Below, in pieces: positions 12,801-25,114 of a DNA stretch of 64,000 nt. The notes beneath the pieces were generated by a model. It ran no database searches. It was not told where the DNA came from and saw only the letters and a list, made by a program, of their open reading frames with translations. The number at the start of each line of letters is the position of its first letter. Position 1 is the stretch's first letter. Location: positions 33,780,633 through 33,844,632 of the forward strand of contig NC_054084.1 of assembly GCF_017562075.2 (NCBI RefSeq). Reading direction: 5' to 3'. Origin of the DNA: Anopheles merus. Lineage: Eukaryota; Arthropoda; Insecta; Diptera; Culicidae. Both the position numbers and the translations under genes were made by a program.

Positions 12801-15045
12801 ATTGATGGCCGCCGTTTAAAGGTGCATATAAAATAACATTCGCATAAAACACACACGCGATGCCGTGGTGCCACGATAGAAGCCGTAGAGGGGCGGTAGA
12901 AGTGACGATTGAGCGAACCGGCAAGATTCATCTCGCCACAGCAACCGAGGCGATCCTGGCGATTGTGGAATTAGCACCGCAATCCGTAAAGCAAGAATGC
13001 AACGAGCAAGCGACGAACCCCCTCCGCTTTCCGGTCGTGATCTTCGCCGCGATCAGCAGGCTTTAGCGGTTGCGGCGTTCGGTTCTCTTTTAAATTAACC
13101 GACACGCATAGTGGCTCAGTTCGGCTCAGATCGTCGTTAATTGAAACATTTATTCCCGGCAAATGGTGGTAATAACAAGTGGAATTATTTCGAAACTCAA
13201 TCGGCGGGGCCCACCTCGCCTCGATGGTCTTAAAATCCCAGGTGCCTCAATTAGACCCCACGAAGCGGGGTTGGCATTAAGGTTGGCTAGATTCTTTCAG
13301 TGTATTTTCGTGACGGCAGCAACACAGTGGCTGCCCACTGTAATAAGAATTTACTGTGCTGGCATCTCTTCCCGGGACCGGGCGTCAAAGGAATCCATAG
13401 TTTGTACCTCTTTTTTTAAGTTCATCGTTTCAACGTCTTCCCGGTAATGAGCTTGCATATTGCCAACGCATCGGGGCAAGCCGGTGGGCCATAACTGTTT
13501 ATGATTCCATCGAACCGGAATTTTCCACCCATACCTTTGACTGGGTGTGCGTAAAAAAGGTGCCGATAAAGTTGTTCCGCACCGGTGGCTGTGACCTGTT
13601 TCGTGCGCTAGGCAAGGGGCGCGTCCGCGCACGTGCCCAACACCCGTGTGCAATTTTCCAATCGTGCCCAACTCAATCATCTTAGCGTCTATATTTCTCA
13701 GCTTCAGCTAAGCTGCTACTTCCGCCTAATGGAGTGAAGCAATTAAAGTATGCTTACGGCTGCCCCACCAACCGCAAGCAGTGGAGGAAGCCACCGTAGC
13801 GGGTACATTATATTAAATCTTTGTAGGTTTTCTTAAGCAATTAATAATACCTTATCGGCGATTTCCTGCCCGCGACTGCTAATCCTGCCGATGATCGATC
13901 CTGTAGCAGCGATCGTTTTTCGCTCGCTGCGCTCGAGCCCTGGGAAACGGGAAACGCCACCACCGTTTGCGAATGGATGTCGATGCACCCGTTTTCTTTT
14001 TGCTGACCAGTACCACTACCGCCAGTGTATCACTATCGCGCAAATCATCCCTGTGCCGCAATCACCCCTGCATTCAGCACTCATTCGTCACGTGTAATGA
14101 TCATCATTCACCTGCACAATGCAGCGGAATGCTGGCATTCTAGCGTGTCGTCCGCGCCGTGACCTGCACTGCTACTAAAGTTAGCATAAAAGAAGTAGAA
14201 CGCCACCACCCGCCGCCGCTGCTGCTACCGTATAATACGCCTGCCCGATTGAACGGGGTGATCTTTTTGTCATCCTTAGCGGTCAGCCTGAGCCCGCACC
14301 CTACAATTATGGAAAAGAATTTCCCTTCATCCCGCGGTTCAATTTATTTCATGATTTAAGTGTGTTTCCTGCACGCCCCGATGTGTACGGCTGGGGCAGG
14401 CCCTATGTTTTGCCGAGGTCTTTTTAATGTTCACAGTCACAAGTCGTTTCCGATTTGTCCCGTTTGAACTCTCGGGACGGGAGCAACAGAAGTAAAATGG
14501 AACCCGGGAATCCCGGGGTGAATACAGAAATTTGCACGCCAGATCCGACACGTGTGGTACGGTGCGCTCTAATCGGCTTCTAATCCCCCGGCCGGAGATG
14601 GTCAATGAACCGCTACTGATCGAGGTAATCGAATCTAGAACTGGAGATCGGGTCGTGTAGCTTAATCCTCCTCCTCCCCCAGGTGGGGTGGTGGCAAGAT
14701 TAGAACGAATTTCCTGTGTATCGGGCACGCGAGCTTCAAGAAATCAATTACTCCCGTAAAAGACGTCGAAGAAGCTGCGAAACATCACTCGAGCTCTAAA
14801 GTCAATGTGGAGCGTGACGGAGCGGAAACCTGGGGTGGGAGGGAGGGATGAAGGGAAAGAAAGCAAGGGGAGAGGTGTAGATTCTTGGGTGTAGCTTTTC
14901 ATTATCCGATGACGGATTGCTGGCTCATCGGAAGTTAGGTTTGAGGTTTGTAATTCGATTTCACCAACCATTAAACAGGCGTACACAGCCAGCAGTGTAT
15001 CAGAAACAGAGGATCACGCTCAGCGTAGTTAACTGAGCATTATGT
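9825..15045. other. Non-coding stretch, no recognisable gene
   Basis: No gene was recognised. The longest frame (191 codons, plus strand, 11982-12557) has no domain and is mirrored by a 105-codon minus-strand frame. A protein-like short frame at 12860-13066 ends without splice context. AT-rich text with TTAATTAA-type cores occurs near 11100-11125 and 13810-13860, of the kind bound by homeodomain factors, but no clear cluster can be defined by eye. Confidence 0.5.
10756..10778. repeat. (TGC)n repeat
   Basis: A perfect 23-bp TGC/CTG triplet tract, followed by GGT-rich sequence. Confidence 0.93.
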
Positions 15046-15099
15046 ACCCGAAAATCCGGCACGTGGATTGGCTCGTGCGCATAACGGTGGTTTTCGGGT
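15046..15099. other. Inverted repeat able to form a hairpin
   Basis: ACCCGAAAA at 15046-15054 is the exact reverse complement of TTTTCGGGT at 15091-15099. Inside, GCACG and CGTGC can form a second short stem. The inner loops are asymmetric, so it is a weaker fold than the ones near 24.7 and 60.9 kb. No function can be assigned. Confidence 0.4.
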
Positions 15100-15594
15100 T
15101 CGTCGTCTACGATGAGTGTCTTATGAACCAAGTCGAAATGAGATGAGCTTGATTAACGCCGACCCAATAGTCGTACATGTAACTCGGGAGTTTTGTACTC
15201 AGTGCGTCATAAGTTCAAGACCAGAAGTAGCTCAACTCTCAAACGATTGATTAACCGAATAATTTCAAGTTTATTTGGATAATAATTCTTCTAAAAAAAA
15301 AGTATATTTCTGCCTTTCAAATGAACAAACATTTTCCAACGCTTCTTGCTCATCTCGCAACCTTGCCCTCTAAAGTAGGGCTTCATTTGACTTATTTATA
15401 TTATTCTTTCTTGTCGTTACAACTCTTCAATCGCTCTCTCAACAGCTCAAATCTTTATCGACAAGTAGCTCTTCTGCCCAACACTCCAAACCACGCTTAC
15501 TCCCCCGAGGGAGAAATGATCGAGCTCTTGATGAAGCGATAAAAACAACGACAACACACGATCACTCTTCCACCAACAAAACAGCATCATTTGA
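15100..15594. other. Non-coding stretch
   Basis: No gene or repeat was recognised. An A-rich run lies near 15290-15302. Confidence 0.5.
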
Positions 15595-16314
15595 ATGTCA
15601 TCGGTGGTCGTCGTCGCCAGAAAACTCAACGTGCCAGAATCGGATTGTACAGCAGCATTCCACTTATTTCCTTGGGCAGAGGAAGAACAGGGACAGAGGA
15701 GTACCTTCGGGATTTTGGGACTGTTCCGTTTTGCGGTTAATTCGGAATTTAATTCCTACCATTTCCATTTGTGTGTTGCCCTTGCCGAAATGTCTCTACT
15801 TTATGAGGCTGCTCTGTTTGCAGAATCTGTGGATCGAGTAGTTTTTGTGAGTGTGTGTGTGTGTGTGGCATGGTACTGGACGATGGGTCCCCTCCGGGGT
15901 CGTACCACTGCTGGTGCCTTGGATGCGGTCGGTTGGTATAGAAAATTTATGACAAGTTCCCGACAGACCACAGCAATGATAGCACGCCTGGCGCGTCAAC
16001 GTACGTACATGTGGAAAGTTTGCGTTCGCTCGTTTGCTCGCGTCCCTCGTCTGCTGGTCCGAAAATGCGAACGCGAATTTTGGTGGGGGTTATTATATTA
16101 CCCTGTGCCATTGCGTTACCAGCAGCGGCAGCCCGTCGGCACCGGTCGGACACCGCAAATGAAACGAAAACTGCGAAATGATGAGGTCCGGAAATACAGA
16201 AAGCTGAAGGCTGGAGTTGAAGTTGAGTTACAAAAATTGCAACAGCACCCTGAACTGGATGAAAGGCCTACATCCCGTGCCTCTTCGCGCGCCCCGGTAC
16301 GCCGAGTGGAGTGA
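15595..16314 (+). CDS. Candidate ORF with charged C-terminus, unknown
   Basis: A 239-codon plus-strand frame. The N-terminal three quarters look like chance coding: low-complexity VCVCV from a GT tract and a scattered composition. The last 50 or so residues (about 16159-16314) read more like protein: MKRKLRNDEVRKYRKLKAGV followed by a Glu/Gln/Leu-rich helix and a Ser/Arg-rich tail (RPTSRASSRAPVRRVE) before the stop. An internal Met opens this part, so it could be a short exon of its own, but I see no strong acceptor or promoter. No family was recognised. Chance remains the likeliest explanation. Confidence 0.15.
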   Translation: MSSVVVVARKLNVPESDCTAAFHLFPWAEEEQGQRSTFGILGLFRFAVNSEFNSYHFHLCVALAEMSLLYEAALFAESVDRVVFVSVCVCVAWYWTMGPLRGRTTAGALDAVGWYRKFMTSSRQTTAMIARLARQRTYMWKVCVRSFARVPRLLVRKCEREFWWGLLYYPVPLRYQQRQPVGTGRTPQMKRKLRNDEVRKYRKLKAGVEVELQKLQQHPELDERPTSRASSRAPVRRVE

Positions 16315-18817
16315 AAAGCTCGAAGAAAAAAGGGTGCTCTGTCATTAAATTTTATATCGCTTCCAGCTTGTTTTTCGGGGAGCCTGTTGCTTCCACTGCG
16401 CAACGCGATACTGCTGCGGTTGAAGTTTATTTTTCGCCCGCCGCAAAGGAACACCATCAAATGGCGTCTGGGCGATGGGATCGTTACAGGAGAGTTTCTA
16501 TGGTGCAAAATTACCCTCAAAACGCGTCATTAGTGCGGAATGGGTATGGCATCATTTTGGGACGGGGAAGCGTTCTTACGACGGAAAAGATCAGCGCTCT
16601 GCACCCGTTTTCGTGCCACAATCAAGACGTTATTGTAAATGAGCTTCACCAACGCTCTTGTCAAACGTGCGCTCCGCTTGTACGTTATCTTATCTGTAAA
16701 CGGTTTTCACAATCTACGGAATTCTAAAAACACCCAATCACCTTGCGAAGCGAAAACAAAGCATTGGAGTTGCTGTCCCAATCGATTCAGCCACACATGG
16801 CGAACCGCGACCCTTAATAAATTAAACCATTAGCCCTGGCTAAACAGACACACACACACACACAGGCACCATAGCTCGAAGCCGCGAGCAGCTGCCACAA
16901 CATATCGAGAAAATGTCGTTATCTAGACTAAACCAAAACAGACCAGCACACCTGGGCTTGATTGTTCGCGCGATGGCCGCGTGCAATGCAGATATTAGAA
17001 AACAACATGTGTTTTGCCCGAAACGAATCGCAGGGCCTGTATGGTCGCAATCAGCCGCCCGGACACACACACAAACAGAGACCGCCAATGCTGGTGGTGG
17101 TGAGGGGAGAACCCCAAGGACGGTTGAATGAGTTATTATCATACTTTGGGGAATTCGGTTATTCAAACCAGCCCCGTACCATTAATTGACTTGTCAAATC
17201 GAGCGCTTATGACAACCTGCCTCGGTCTGTTTGGGCCTCCGTGTCGACTGTGAAGGACAATACAGGCACCAAAGTTTGCGTGTCGCAGGGAGAGAGGGCA
17301 AATGAGCTTTGTCTCAATTCGGAACGGTAGCTTAGTTAAGCCGAATGCCCTAAAGTAAGTCATTACGGGAGTTTTTTTGTTGTTGTGCAGAAATTGCATA
17401 ATATGTAATCGTGTGCCGTACAAGGAACCGTACCCAATAGCATTTTGGGTAAATATCGATTGGAATATGCAACACAGCGTAAGCCGATGTATCAAAAGCG
17501 AGCACAAAGAAGAAAGAAACTCTACACCTATGGACTTTTGATTTGGTATATCATCTTAGCTACGTATGGATGTGTTGTTTAAGGTACCAAACGCCTGGAG
17601 TTATACCTTTCTTTCTAGAAAATCCCATTTTTTAACGAAGACTACTTAACCCTGACAGGAAGTGCACTTGTTATAAACCCATGCTGAAGCGATAGTAACA
17701 AATTCCTCTTTTACAACATCCTGGTGCGAACTAATGAAGCTAACGACACATGTTCTCTACCCATCGGCTGCCAACCAACCAACACACATCCCAAACATCC
17801 CGCTGTCACTGCTTCGCTCAATGTTACTAGGGTGATTAATGATGCTCGCATCAGTTTGTTGCCTATTCCAGTGGTAATTATTTTTCAATTCGTACACAAT
17901 CTCGCCCGCACCTTTTGGCCGGTGGCATGCCGTCCGGTGGCGCCAACCGCCAGTGCTATAAAATGTGGCATTCCATGTCGACCGGAAGTAAGAGCTGGCC
18001 CGTAACCGTACATTAAATTACGATCAATCATCAAATTGGTTGTTTTGGAGGCCGTAAGCGTGAGCTTCAAATCGGGAAGAACTGGACACACACACATGCT
18101 GGGTCTGTATCGGTACAACTACAAGCCCGTCATACAATCTCGGCCGTCAAGATATCCCGTACCTAGCCTTATTTTTCTCCTCTACACTTCAACTTTATCA
18201 CAACAGCCGCGTGTGTGTGTGTGTGCAGCCGAGCCGGGGCGAGGTATTTTATTAAGATTTTTCACCCGGTTGGGGGAAACGCCAGTTGTGCACCAAGACG
18301 ACATGGTGCAATATCGCGTGTTAACAGTTTCTTCCCCGGTTCTACATACCGTTTTCATCCGGTTCTTTCTTTTTGGTGCTGAAGCACCAGAAGAGAAGAA
18401 AAAAAAAACTCGGGGCGCCCAAGGCGCCCGGCGGGCCTCGCGATGGGAAGAAGAAATGCCTTCCTTGCACGTAATTAAAGCCGACTAAACATATCTTAAA
18501 CGAGATTTATTGCAATATCATGTTGGTAATATTCTCCCAATAAATTAATATTGAATTTATTTCTCTACCCTTATTGATACACCGTCGGTGGTGGTGGTGG
18601 TGGTAGTGTCTGGACAAATCACGCCCTAGCGCTGGCAACAAGGCGGACTCGGGAAGGGAGGGTTGACAGACGTACCCGTACGAACGACGAGGCGTACATT
18701 ATTGATATCAATATTTCGCGTAAAGTATACTTTTATCGCATGTGTACATTTAATTTAAAGCCTTTTCCCCTCGTTGACATTTAATCGCACTTAGGGCGAG
18801 AGCGTGCTAAGCGCGCT

Positions 18818-18821
<4 letters not shown>
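16315..18821. other. Non-coding stretch
   Basis: No gene was recognised. Short CA runs occur near 16850-16863, and a CA-rich segment near 17070 contributes to a chance minus-strand frame (16840-17166). AT-rich text lies at 18500-18560, and a GGT triplet tract lies at about 18587-18604. Confidence 0.5.

Positions 18822-18871
<50 letters not shown>
18822..18871. repeat. (CA)25 microsatellite
   Basis: A perfect CA dinucleotide run of 50 bp following a GCGCTCGCG lead. It produces false HTHT and VCVC frames on the two strands. Confidence 0.97.
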
Positions 18872-18872
<1 letters not shown>

Positions 18873-21800
18873 CCGGCTCGACACGGTGGAAAGTGGTTCC
18901 GATCGGAGTGCCCTGGCTGGCTGGTACTCTGTAACAACAAACGGGGCCGGTGGTTTGGGAAGGGGCCCGCCGAGATCATGAGAAAAGTAGATAAATTAAA
19001 ATGTGTCGAACGGGGTTTCGAGCGTCCACAACCGGCGAAGACTCGTCCGCCAACGTGCACCGTGTGTCTTGCCGAGTCTTGCGCACACAGCCAGCCAGCC
19101 AGCACACGCTAGCCGCGATTCACCGCCCTGCATGCGAGCCCCGGAGTGTGAGCCCGCGAAAGAAGGAGCGCGCGCGCCCGTTGTGGACGATATTCTAATT
19201 GACTTCTTTGTTCTAGTTGTCTTGCCCCGGCCCAATGTTGGCCTGGCAGTATTATTAGTTATGTAGTTTCTATCGCACCTTCTTGTCGCAAGCCAACCTC
19301 TGGTACATGACGGCGTCGTGTGCTGTGGTGGCAATCAACACGAAACCCCTTCAATCGAACCGAACTGAAATACATCGCGCGGGTGTTGCGGCGACAAACC
19401 TTAAACGGGGTATGCTTCTTGGAGTTGTGGAGCTGCAATGGGAGCAGGGGCGGAAAAATAGAAACGATTACAACGTTAATTTGTTGTGTCCATCGAATGG
19501 AGCTTTAGTTGGGGGTAAAAAGGACTACATAATTGCCCAAAACAACGAACTTTAAGTCATTGAAGTCAAACGCAAATTCATAATCAAATAAAGAGTTTTA
19601 CTCTCGCCTAAATTTCTTTCGCCGCGTTTCATTAAACAAATCCGTTTTTCCCAATAAATCTCCCCGCTCCGTTTGCCAGCGCCGTTGGGTGATTATGAAA
19701 AATGAGGGAATCAATTTTAAGCTATCTGGTCTGGTGCAGTGCCAATGCTGCTACCCATTTTTACCTATGCGTACCTTAACAACCTCACCAAGACCCCATG
19801 GAGCCCCTTCGGCAACCAGCGCGCTACCCATTGCGTTGTTTAAGGGAGGTCAAAACAAAACCCCCCAAAAACAAATCGCTCAAACAGAAGTCTGTCCACA
19901 AACGAAGCCTTCCACCGCTCCATTTCACTCCCAAAATGCCCGTTTCGCTGTCCATCAATCAGATGATTTAGTTTCTCCCGCTGGTTTTGCTGGCTGCCTG
20001 GCAGTCATGTTTTTACCATGTTTTCGACCAGCCCGAACCACCCCAAGCGTTCCCATGCGATCGTGCGTGTGTCTCTAGTAGACGATACACTCTTACATAT
20101 TGCCCCACCAAAAAAAAACACACCACAGGTACGCAAACCTTAACCCGGCTACCAGATGATGAGCGTAGCGAGATGAAATTTTAATTTGGAAGCAGTTTGT
20201 ACTTGTTAATAGGTTTGATCGTTTATCACTCAATAAACCCCCGCAACGGCTTGCCCGGCTGGCGTGTCCGCGCGTGTCCGCGCAGGGATATTTGCCGCCG
20301 CACGGTATGGGGTCATGTTTTCTGGTCTAGCGCTCGGGTTCCCTCACGTTTTTTTTTTCGACTGGAATGTGGTTGTGCTCTCCCCCGGTGGCAACCGGAA
20401 ACTGGTGGCAACAATACGCCGAACTCAGCGCCGAGCGTTTTGTCTTGGAAGACTGATAGTGCACGAAAAGTGGAGGTCGTTTTTTGGTTTCTTTCTTGAA
20501 ACGCCAGGGAAGTACCAGGAATTGATCTCGGTTTTCACCGTTCGGAGCTCGGTGAGTGAAAGGATCAATGCTACTGTCCATTGCCTGCATCTCACTGTCA
20601 CAACACAACGTGAGTGAGGCTGACTTTACGATCGACTGGCAGGGCTGCCAAACCACCTCACCCAGTGGTTGGTTTCAGTTTTTTTTTTGGAATCTGATTT
20701 GAGGTGGTTAGTCGATCGTCGTCGTCGAAGGATCCCAAATAGAGTCGTTTTGTGGAGCATTGGTTCCTTCACGAGCCAATTAATTTTGTAGGTGGGTGAT
20801 CTTCAATGTCGTCCACTGTTGTCCGTGTTGAAGGCCCGTTCTAGCATGCCCATGTTTGAAGCGTGTCGTGACGAGATCACAGGGAAAGTGAGCATTTCAC
20901 CTGTGCACGATTGCACAAACCGCAGCCTGATTGTACCTGACAGGACTGCCAACGGCGTGTGACAAGATGCTACACAATTGTCGCGATGAAAAGGAAAGTC
21001 GCTCGCAACAAACTGCTTGCAGGAAGAGCGTCACCAATGTTGTCACACCTAAGCCACCACCGGGAAAAAGGGGCACACAAAAAGGGCTTAGCATTCGCAA
21101 TTTGTTTCCCATTAACTGTTTTGTGGTTTCGTCGTCGCTTCGGAGCACATTGAAGTCTTGCGCCTATTAGCTTGTAGTTTCTGTCAGACGCGCGTTTAAT
21201 CCATTGTCAGGCACGTTTTGCATAGTGACCATAAATTACGACAGGGGGCCGCTTTTCCGCGATCGGTTTCGCGTGCACACACCACTCAGCACGATCCACG
21301 CAGCATGTAAAGGCCGTTTAAATGCGCAGTTGGAAACACAACACACTCACGGAAACCGTAGTACCGATAGTTGTCAATATTAAATTACTCCATGTCATCG
21401 TCAGTATTTCCCCTACCCGTTGGGAAGTCTCATACAGTCGTACTCATATACTCATTTATTGATTTAAGTGGTATCGCAACACGGTACGACACTTGATTTA
21501 ATTATCGCTCCGCCGCACACACACATACACACTCTCGCTCCGGCGGCTCTGCAGGCGCCTCGCAGCGTTTCGTGCGCGCCGTGTCTTTCACGACCAAATC
21601 GACACGTCACGTCACACGCACCCAAGGGTGTAGGAGGCACACCGCAACAGCGCGCGCCGTATGTTTGAGCTCGATGAATCGCCTCGGCTGACTCACTTCC
21701 GTCGTGGTTGTGGATTTTTGTTTGCGTTTTCCTTGCTTCCAGTAAAAATCCTCCACACATTTAAATGCTCCGTTCTCGAATGCTGTGGTTTTCCTGTGCC

Positions 21801-22669
21801 CTGGGATGGGTAACGTGAGCCGGGTTACTACCCGAAAGGGCGCATTCCAATACGGCAAGTTGATATTTTGTTTTTTGTTGTTGTTTTCGCTTGCTAAATG
21901 TAACTCCAATCTTCTGACAAATTCCGGCCAAACGCACCAAACGCACCGGACGGCGTAGGGGCCGAATCGTGGCACGCAACGAAGGCACACGCATCGGGTC
22001 GGGCTCCGGAGAGAAAATATGATGTACATTTGCCTGCGATATTTGTTTCATTTACGCGATCGGATTTCACCTCCCCGGTGGACGCATACCGAACACACAC
22101 CGCGGGCAACGGAGCACCGAGTCGGCTACCGCAGGGCTACTTGCTGTCTCGGTTTGAACTGGTTTCAACGTGCACCGTTCCGCGGACTCTCTCACAAGCC
22201 GAGATCTTATCGGGCAATGATCTTTATGACAGCTCTCCAAAGACATCTCGGACAGGTAAAGATCTGCGGGCAGCGTTGAGGTGGCTTTGGTCGGAAACGT
22301 GTAAAGGTACGCCTCACAGCATGCTAGTAATAGCTGCTAGTCTACGAGCTCCCGCTGCTCCATTGTCGAACTAACAGCGGGCAAGTGCAGCGGCTCTAGG
22401 TGCTCTCTTGCTAGCAGAGACACCACTGCGCAAACCACGGAACTCTCCACACGATGAGGTCGATGTTTGGTTTTGACGCTGTACGATCCTTCCTGCAACA
22501 GTGTTGTCACTGCGGGCCGCGTGTGTTGCTACTGTTGCTCTTTGGGGTCATACAAACCCCACCGACGGCTGACCCACATTCGGTGGCTGAATGATAAATG
22601 AAAGCTGACGTCTCAATCGATCTGGCGAGCACGATCTGCACAACTAGCGGTGGTACACCTGCGTGGCGA
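18872..22669. other. Non-coding stretch, no recognisable gene
   Basis: No gene was recognised. Several overlapping frames of 60-140 codons occur on both strands (for example 19689-20078 plus and 21607-22029 minus) without motifs. A short GTCCGCGC tandem lies near 20267-20284. No transposon ends were seen. Confidence 0.5.
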
Positions 22670-22694
22670 GGGAGCTATCAAAACTGTTCGCAAA
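22670..22694 (+). repeat. 25-bp motif shared with 3654-3678
   Basis: Second copy of the motif at 3654-3678, with two differences in 25 bp (A for G at the eighth base and T for A at the nineteenth). Confidence 0.5.
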
Positions 22695-24732
22695 TGTGTC
22701 CCAATATGTGCCCCCCGGACGTAGGTGTCGATTGGTTTCTTGTTTGCTGGAATGAGCTGTTGCTTCGCTTCGGCAGGCCCCGGGGTTTGTAAGGGAACAG
22801 AAATGATTTACGATCACGGTTGGTTGGGGAATAATTACTGATTTGAGCGAGAGATATCGGGCGAGTCGATCAAACAATGGTGAGATGAAATTTTGATTTG
22901 TCTTTCGTGTGATCAAGTAGCCGCCTGGTTAACCTTCATCACGTCGGCACGAATTCTGAGCCACGGGCTGCCAGGTTTGGTGATCTAATGTTCATGGATA
23001 TGCAACAAGGGTTTCAAACAATTGCTTGAGCATATTAACATGATTTGAATAAGATTCACAACACTCTCAATGATATGTTGGGCGCATGTGATGTTTTTTT
23101 CAGGATGTATCTCTATTTGATACAATCTTAAGAAATTGCTTACGTTACCTTACTTTTGGGTCTATATTTTGAAGAAGTTCACTTATTCACAATTGTTCGT
23201 CTAAAAGAATTTGAAAGCCTAATCGCACATGCTGCTTTAAGATTATGCCTTTGGAATACAATAATCTCAAAGAGATATTCCACATACGAGAATCATCACA
23301 ATGTTCATATCAGACAAGCTTAATATCTTAGACACACCGCATCTTGGAGAGACTTTATTGTAATGGTGACTCTCCGGCCAATGTCACGATCTTCTGGAAA
23401 CAAGTTAAAACAATTGAAGAAACAACAATGTCCAAATTGTTCTTTTCTTACTTTCCTCCAGATTCTTCTTCCTTCTAGATGTTCCTTCTTTCAGTTTCTA
23501 GTCTGCTTAACTCTAATAGAACGTACTATCTTTCAAGAACGCCGTCCTTTCTCGATCTATGCATCACCCAGGCAAGAATCGATCATCTCCTCCTCATCTT
23601 CTCAAGAACCTCGTACGTTTTACAGTGCGACGAGTGATTCGGTCAACTATAATTGGAAATAATGATCCATTGGCCGGTCCGCCACCACTGCGAGTGGAGC
23701 AAACTGGTTCCCGCTCTGTACCTGCATCGCTGTGTCACATCGGCAAAGTCCTTTTAATCGGTGTACGACATCCATCCCCCTCATCGTGCACTCCCTTGAT
23801 CCGGTGTAATATGAAATCCGAACCAGCGCACGGAACTGTACCGAGGCAAAGATCAATGAATAAAGGATGATCACGCTGGGGGAAACCGAAGAAACTGGGG
23901 AGGACAGGAAATTGTCAATCAATTATTTCACCAAACACGCCGTACACCAAACGCGCGCACGGATGGGCCATAATTAACCATCCTTTCTTCAACGGGTGTG
24001 TGTGTGTGTGCGTTGTGTTTTTCCACAGTCGTCTCCTCAAGGCGCGGTGATCGATCATAAAGTTTGCTCCCGATAGACTGAGCGCGCCCGAAAAACGCGT
24101 CTGCCGATCGGGAAATCGATCGACCGCGGGTAGACACTGGACAGCGCGCAACCCTTGTGCGCTCATACCTCATTTGGATCCGGATCGGATGAGGATTTAA
24201 ATTCAATCATCACATCGGCGAGCGTGGAGTTCAACTCGGTGGAAGAGAGCAAGCAGTGATGTCGAAGGGAAATGATGGATTCGATTCAACACCATAAAGA
24301 ACACCACCACCACCACCCGATGGAATCCGGTTTAGAACGGGGCTAATTGGTTACGTTTGTGCTTTCCGCGTGATCAACTGCTTCCTTTACATCTAATCCG
24401 ACCGTTACGAGATGAGTTCAGCAGAAGGAGGAGCTGATCGGCAAAGGTATAAAACCTTACCAACATGTCCATTTTTTTCTCTCTTGATTTCCTGTCCGAC
24501 CGATTCGCCCGACCCGTTCGGGTAAAATTTTGCACCTACAAAACCTGAAAGCAAAACCCCAGCTCAACCTCAAAACAGCAATATGTTAAATGAAGTGCAT
24601 ACCAATCGGCAGCGGCTTTCATCTGGTCAAACGTCGGTCCTCTCGGTGCACACTTTGTAACACGTTCCACAAGAGAAAAAAAGATGACCCCCGTATTGGT
24701 ATGCACCGTAGAAAATATGCTTTTAATTAGCT
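22695..24732. other. Non-coding stretch with AT-rich island
   Basis: No gene was recognised. About 22980-23350 is an AT-rich island that changes sharply from its flanks and may be an old insertion, but I found no terminal repeats. A pyrimidine-rich segment at 23430-23610 yields a 99-codon plus frame (23363-23662) with no motif. A short GT run lies at about 23998-24010 and a CAC triplet tract at about 24302-24317. Confidence 0.5.
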
Positions 24733-24786
24733 ACAGCCGTATTCATCTTCACATTCCGACTCCAATCGGAAGCCGCATACGGCTGT
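24733..24786. other. Two-part perfect hairpin
   Basis: ACAGCCGTAT at 24733-24742 pairs exactly with ATACGGCTGT at 24777-24786. Within it, TTCCGA at 24754-24759 pairs exactly with TCGGAA at 24766-24771 around a six-base loop. The two stems are separated by 11 unpaired bases on one side and 5 on the other. All 16 pairs are perfect. It could be a folded RNA element, a cruciform-prone site or a bipartite protein-binding site. The sequence alone does not decide between them. Confidence 0.55.
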
Positions 24787-25096
24787 GAGAGCATGGCTGC
24801 AGTCTCCGACGGCTGGCCCAAACAATATAGCGCACACAGCACAACCTCCCGCGGATCACACCCGCGTTTTGTGGTTTTGATTCAGCGCCCGACAAAAGCA
24901 ATCCTTTTCGATCGCGTACCGTGGCCGGCCGAGCGCGCGGAGATCGTTCGGTCGTTTGTGCGGAGATCGAAGGAAATTAGTGACGGTTTCTTGAAGCCAC
25001 CGTGAGGCTTCGTGCGCATCGCACGTCCCCCCCCGCGCACGGTTGCGTTCTCGTACGGTTCGCGCACTTGAACCACACTTCGCGGCTCGTTGTGAA

Positions 25097-25114
25097 TGTG
25101 TGTGTGTGTGTGTG
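25097..25114. repeat. (TG)n microsatellite
   Basis: A perfect 18-bp TG run followed by a CG-rich tail. Confidence 0.93.

Noticed and set aside
12793..12803. GGTTCGAATT string resembling a tRNA box B
   Set aside because: No cloverleaf or box A lies upstream at tRNA spacing.
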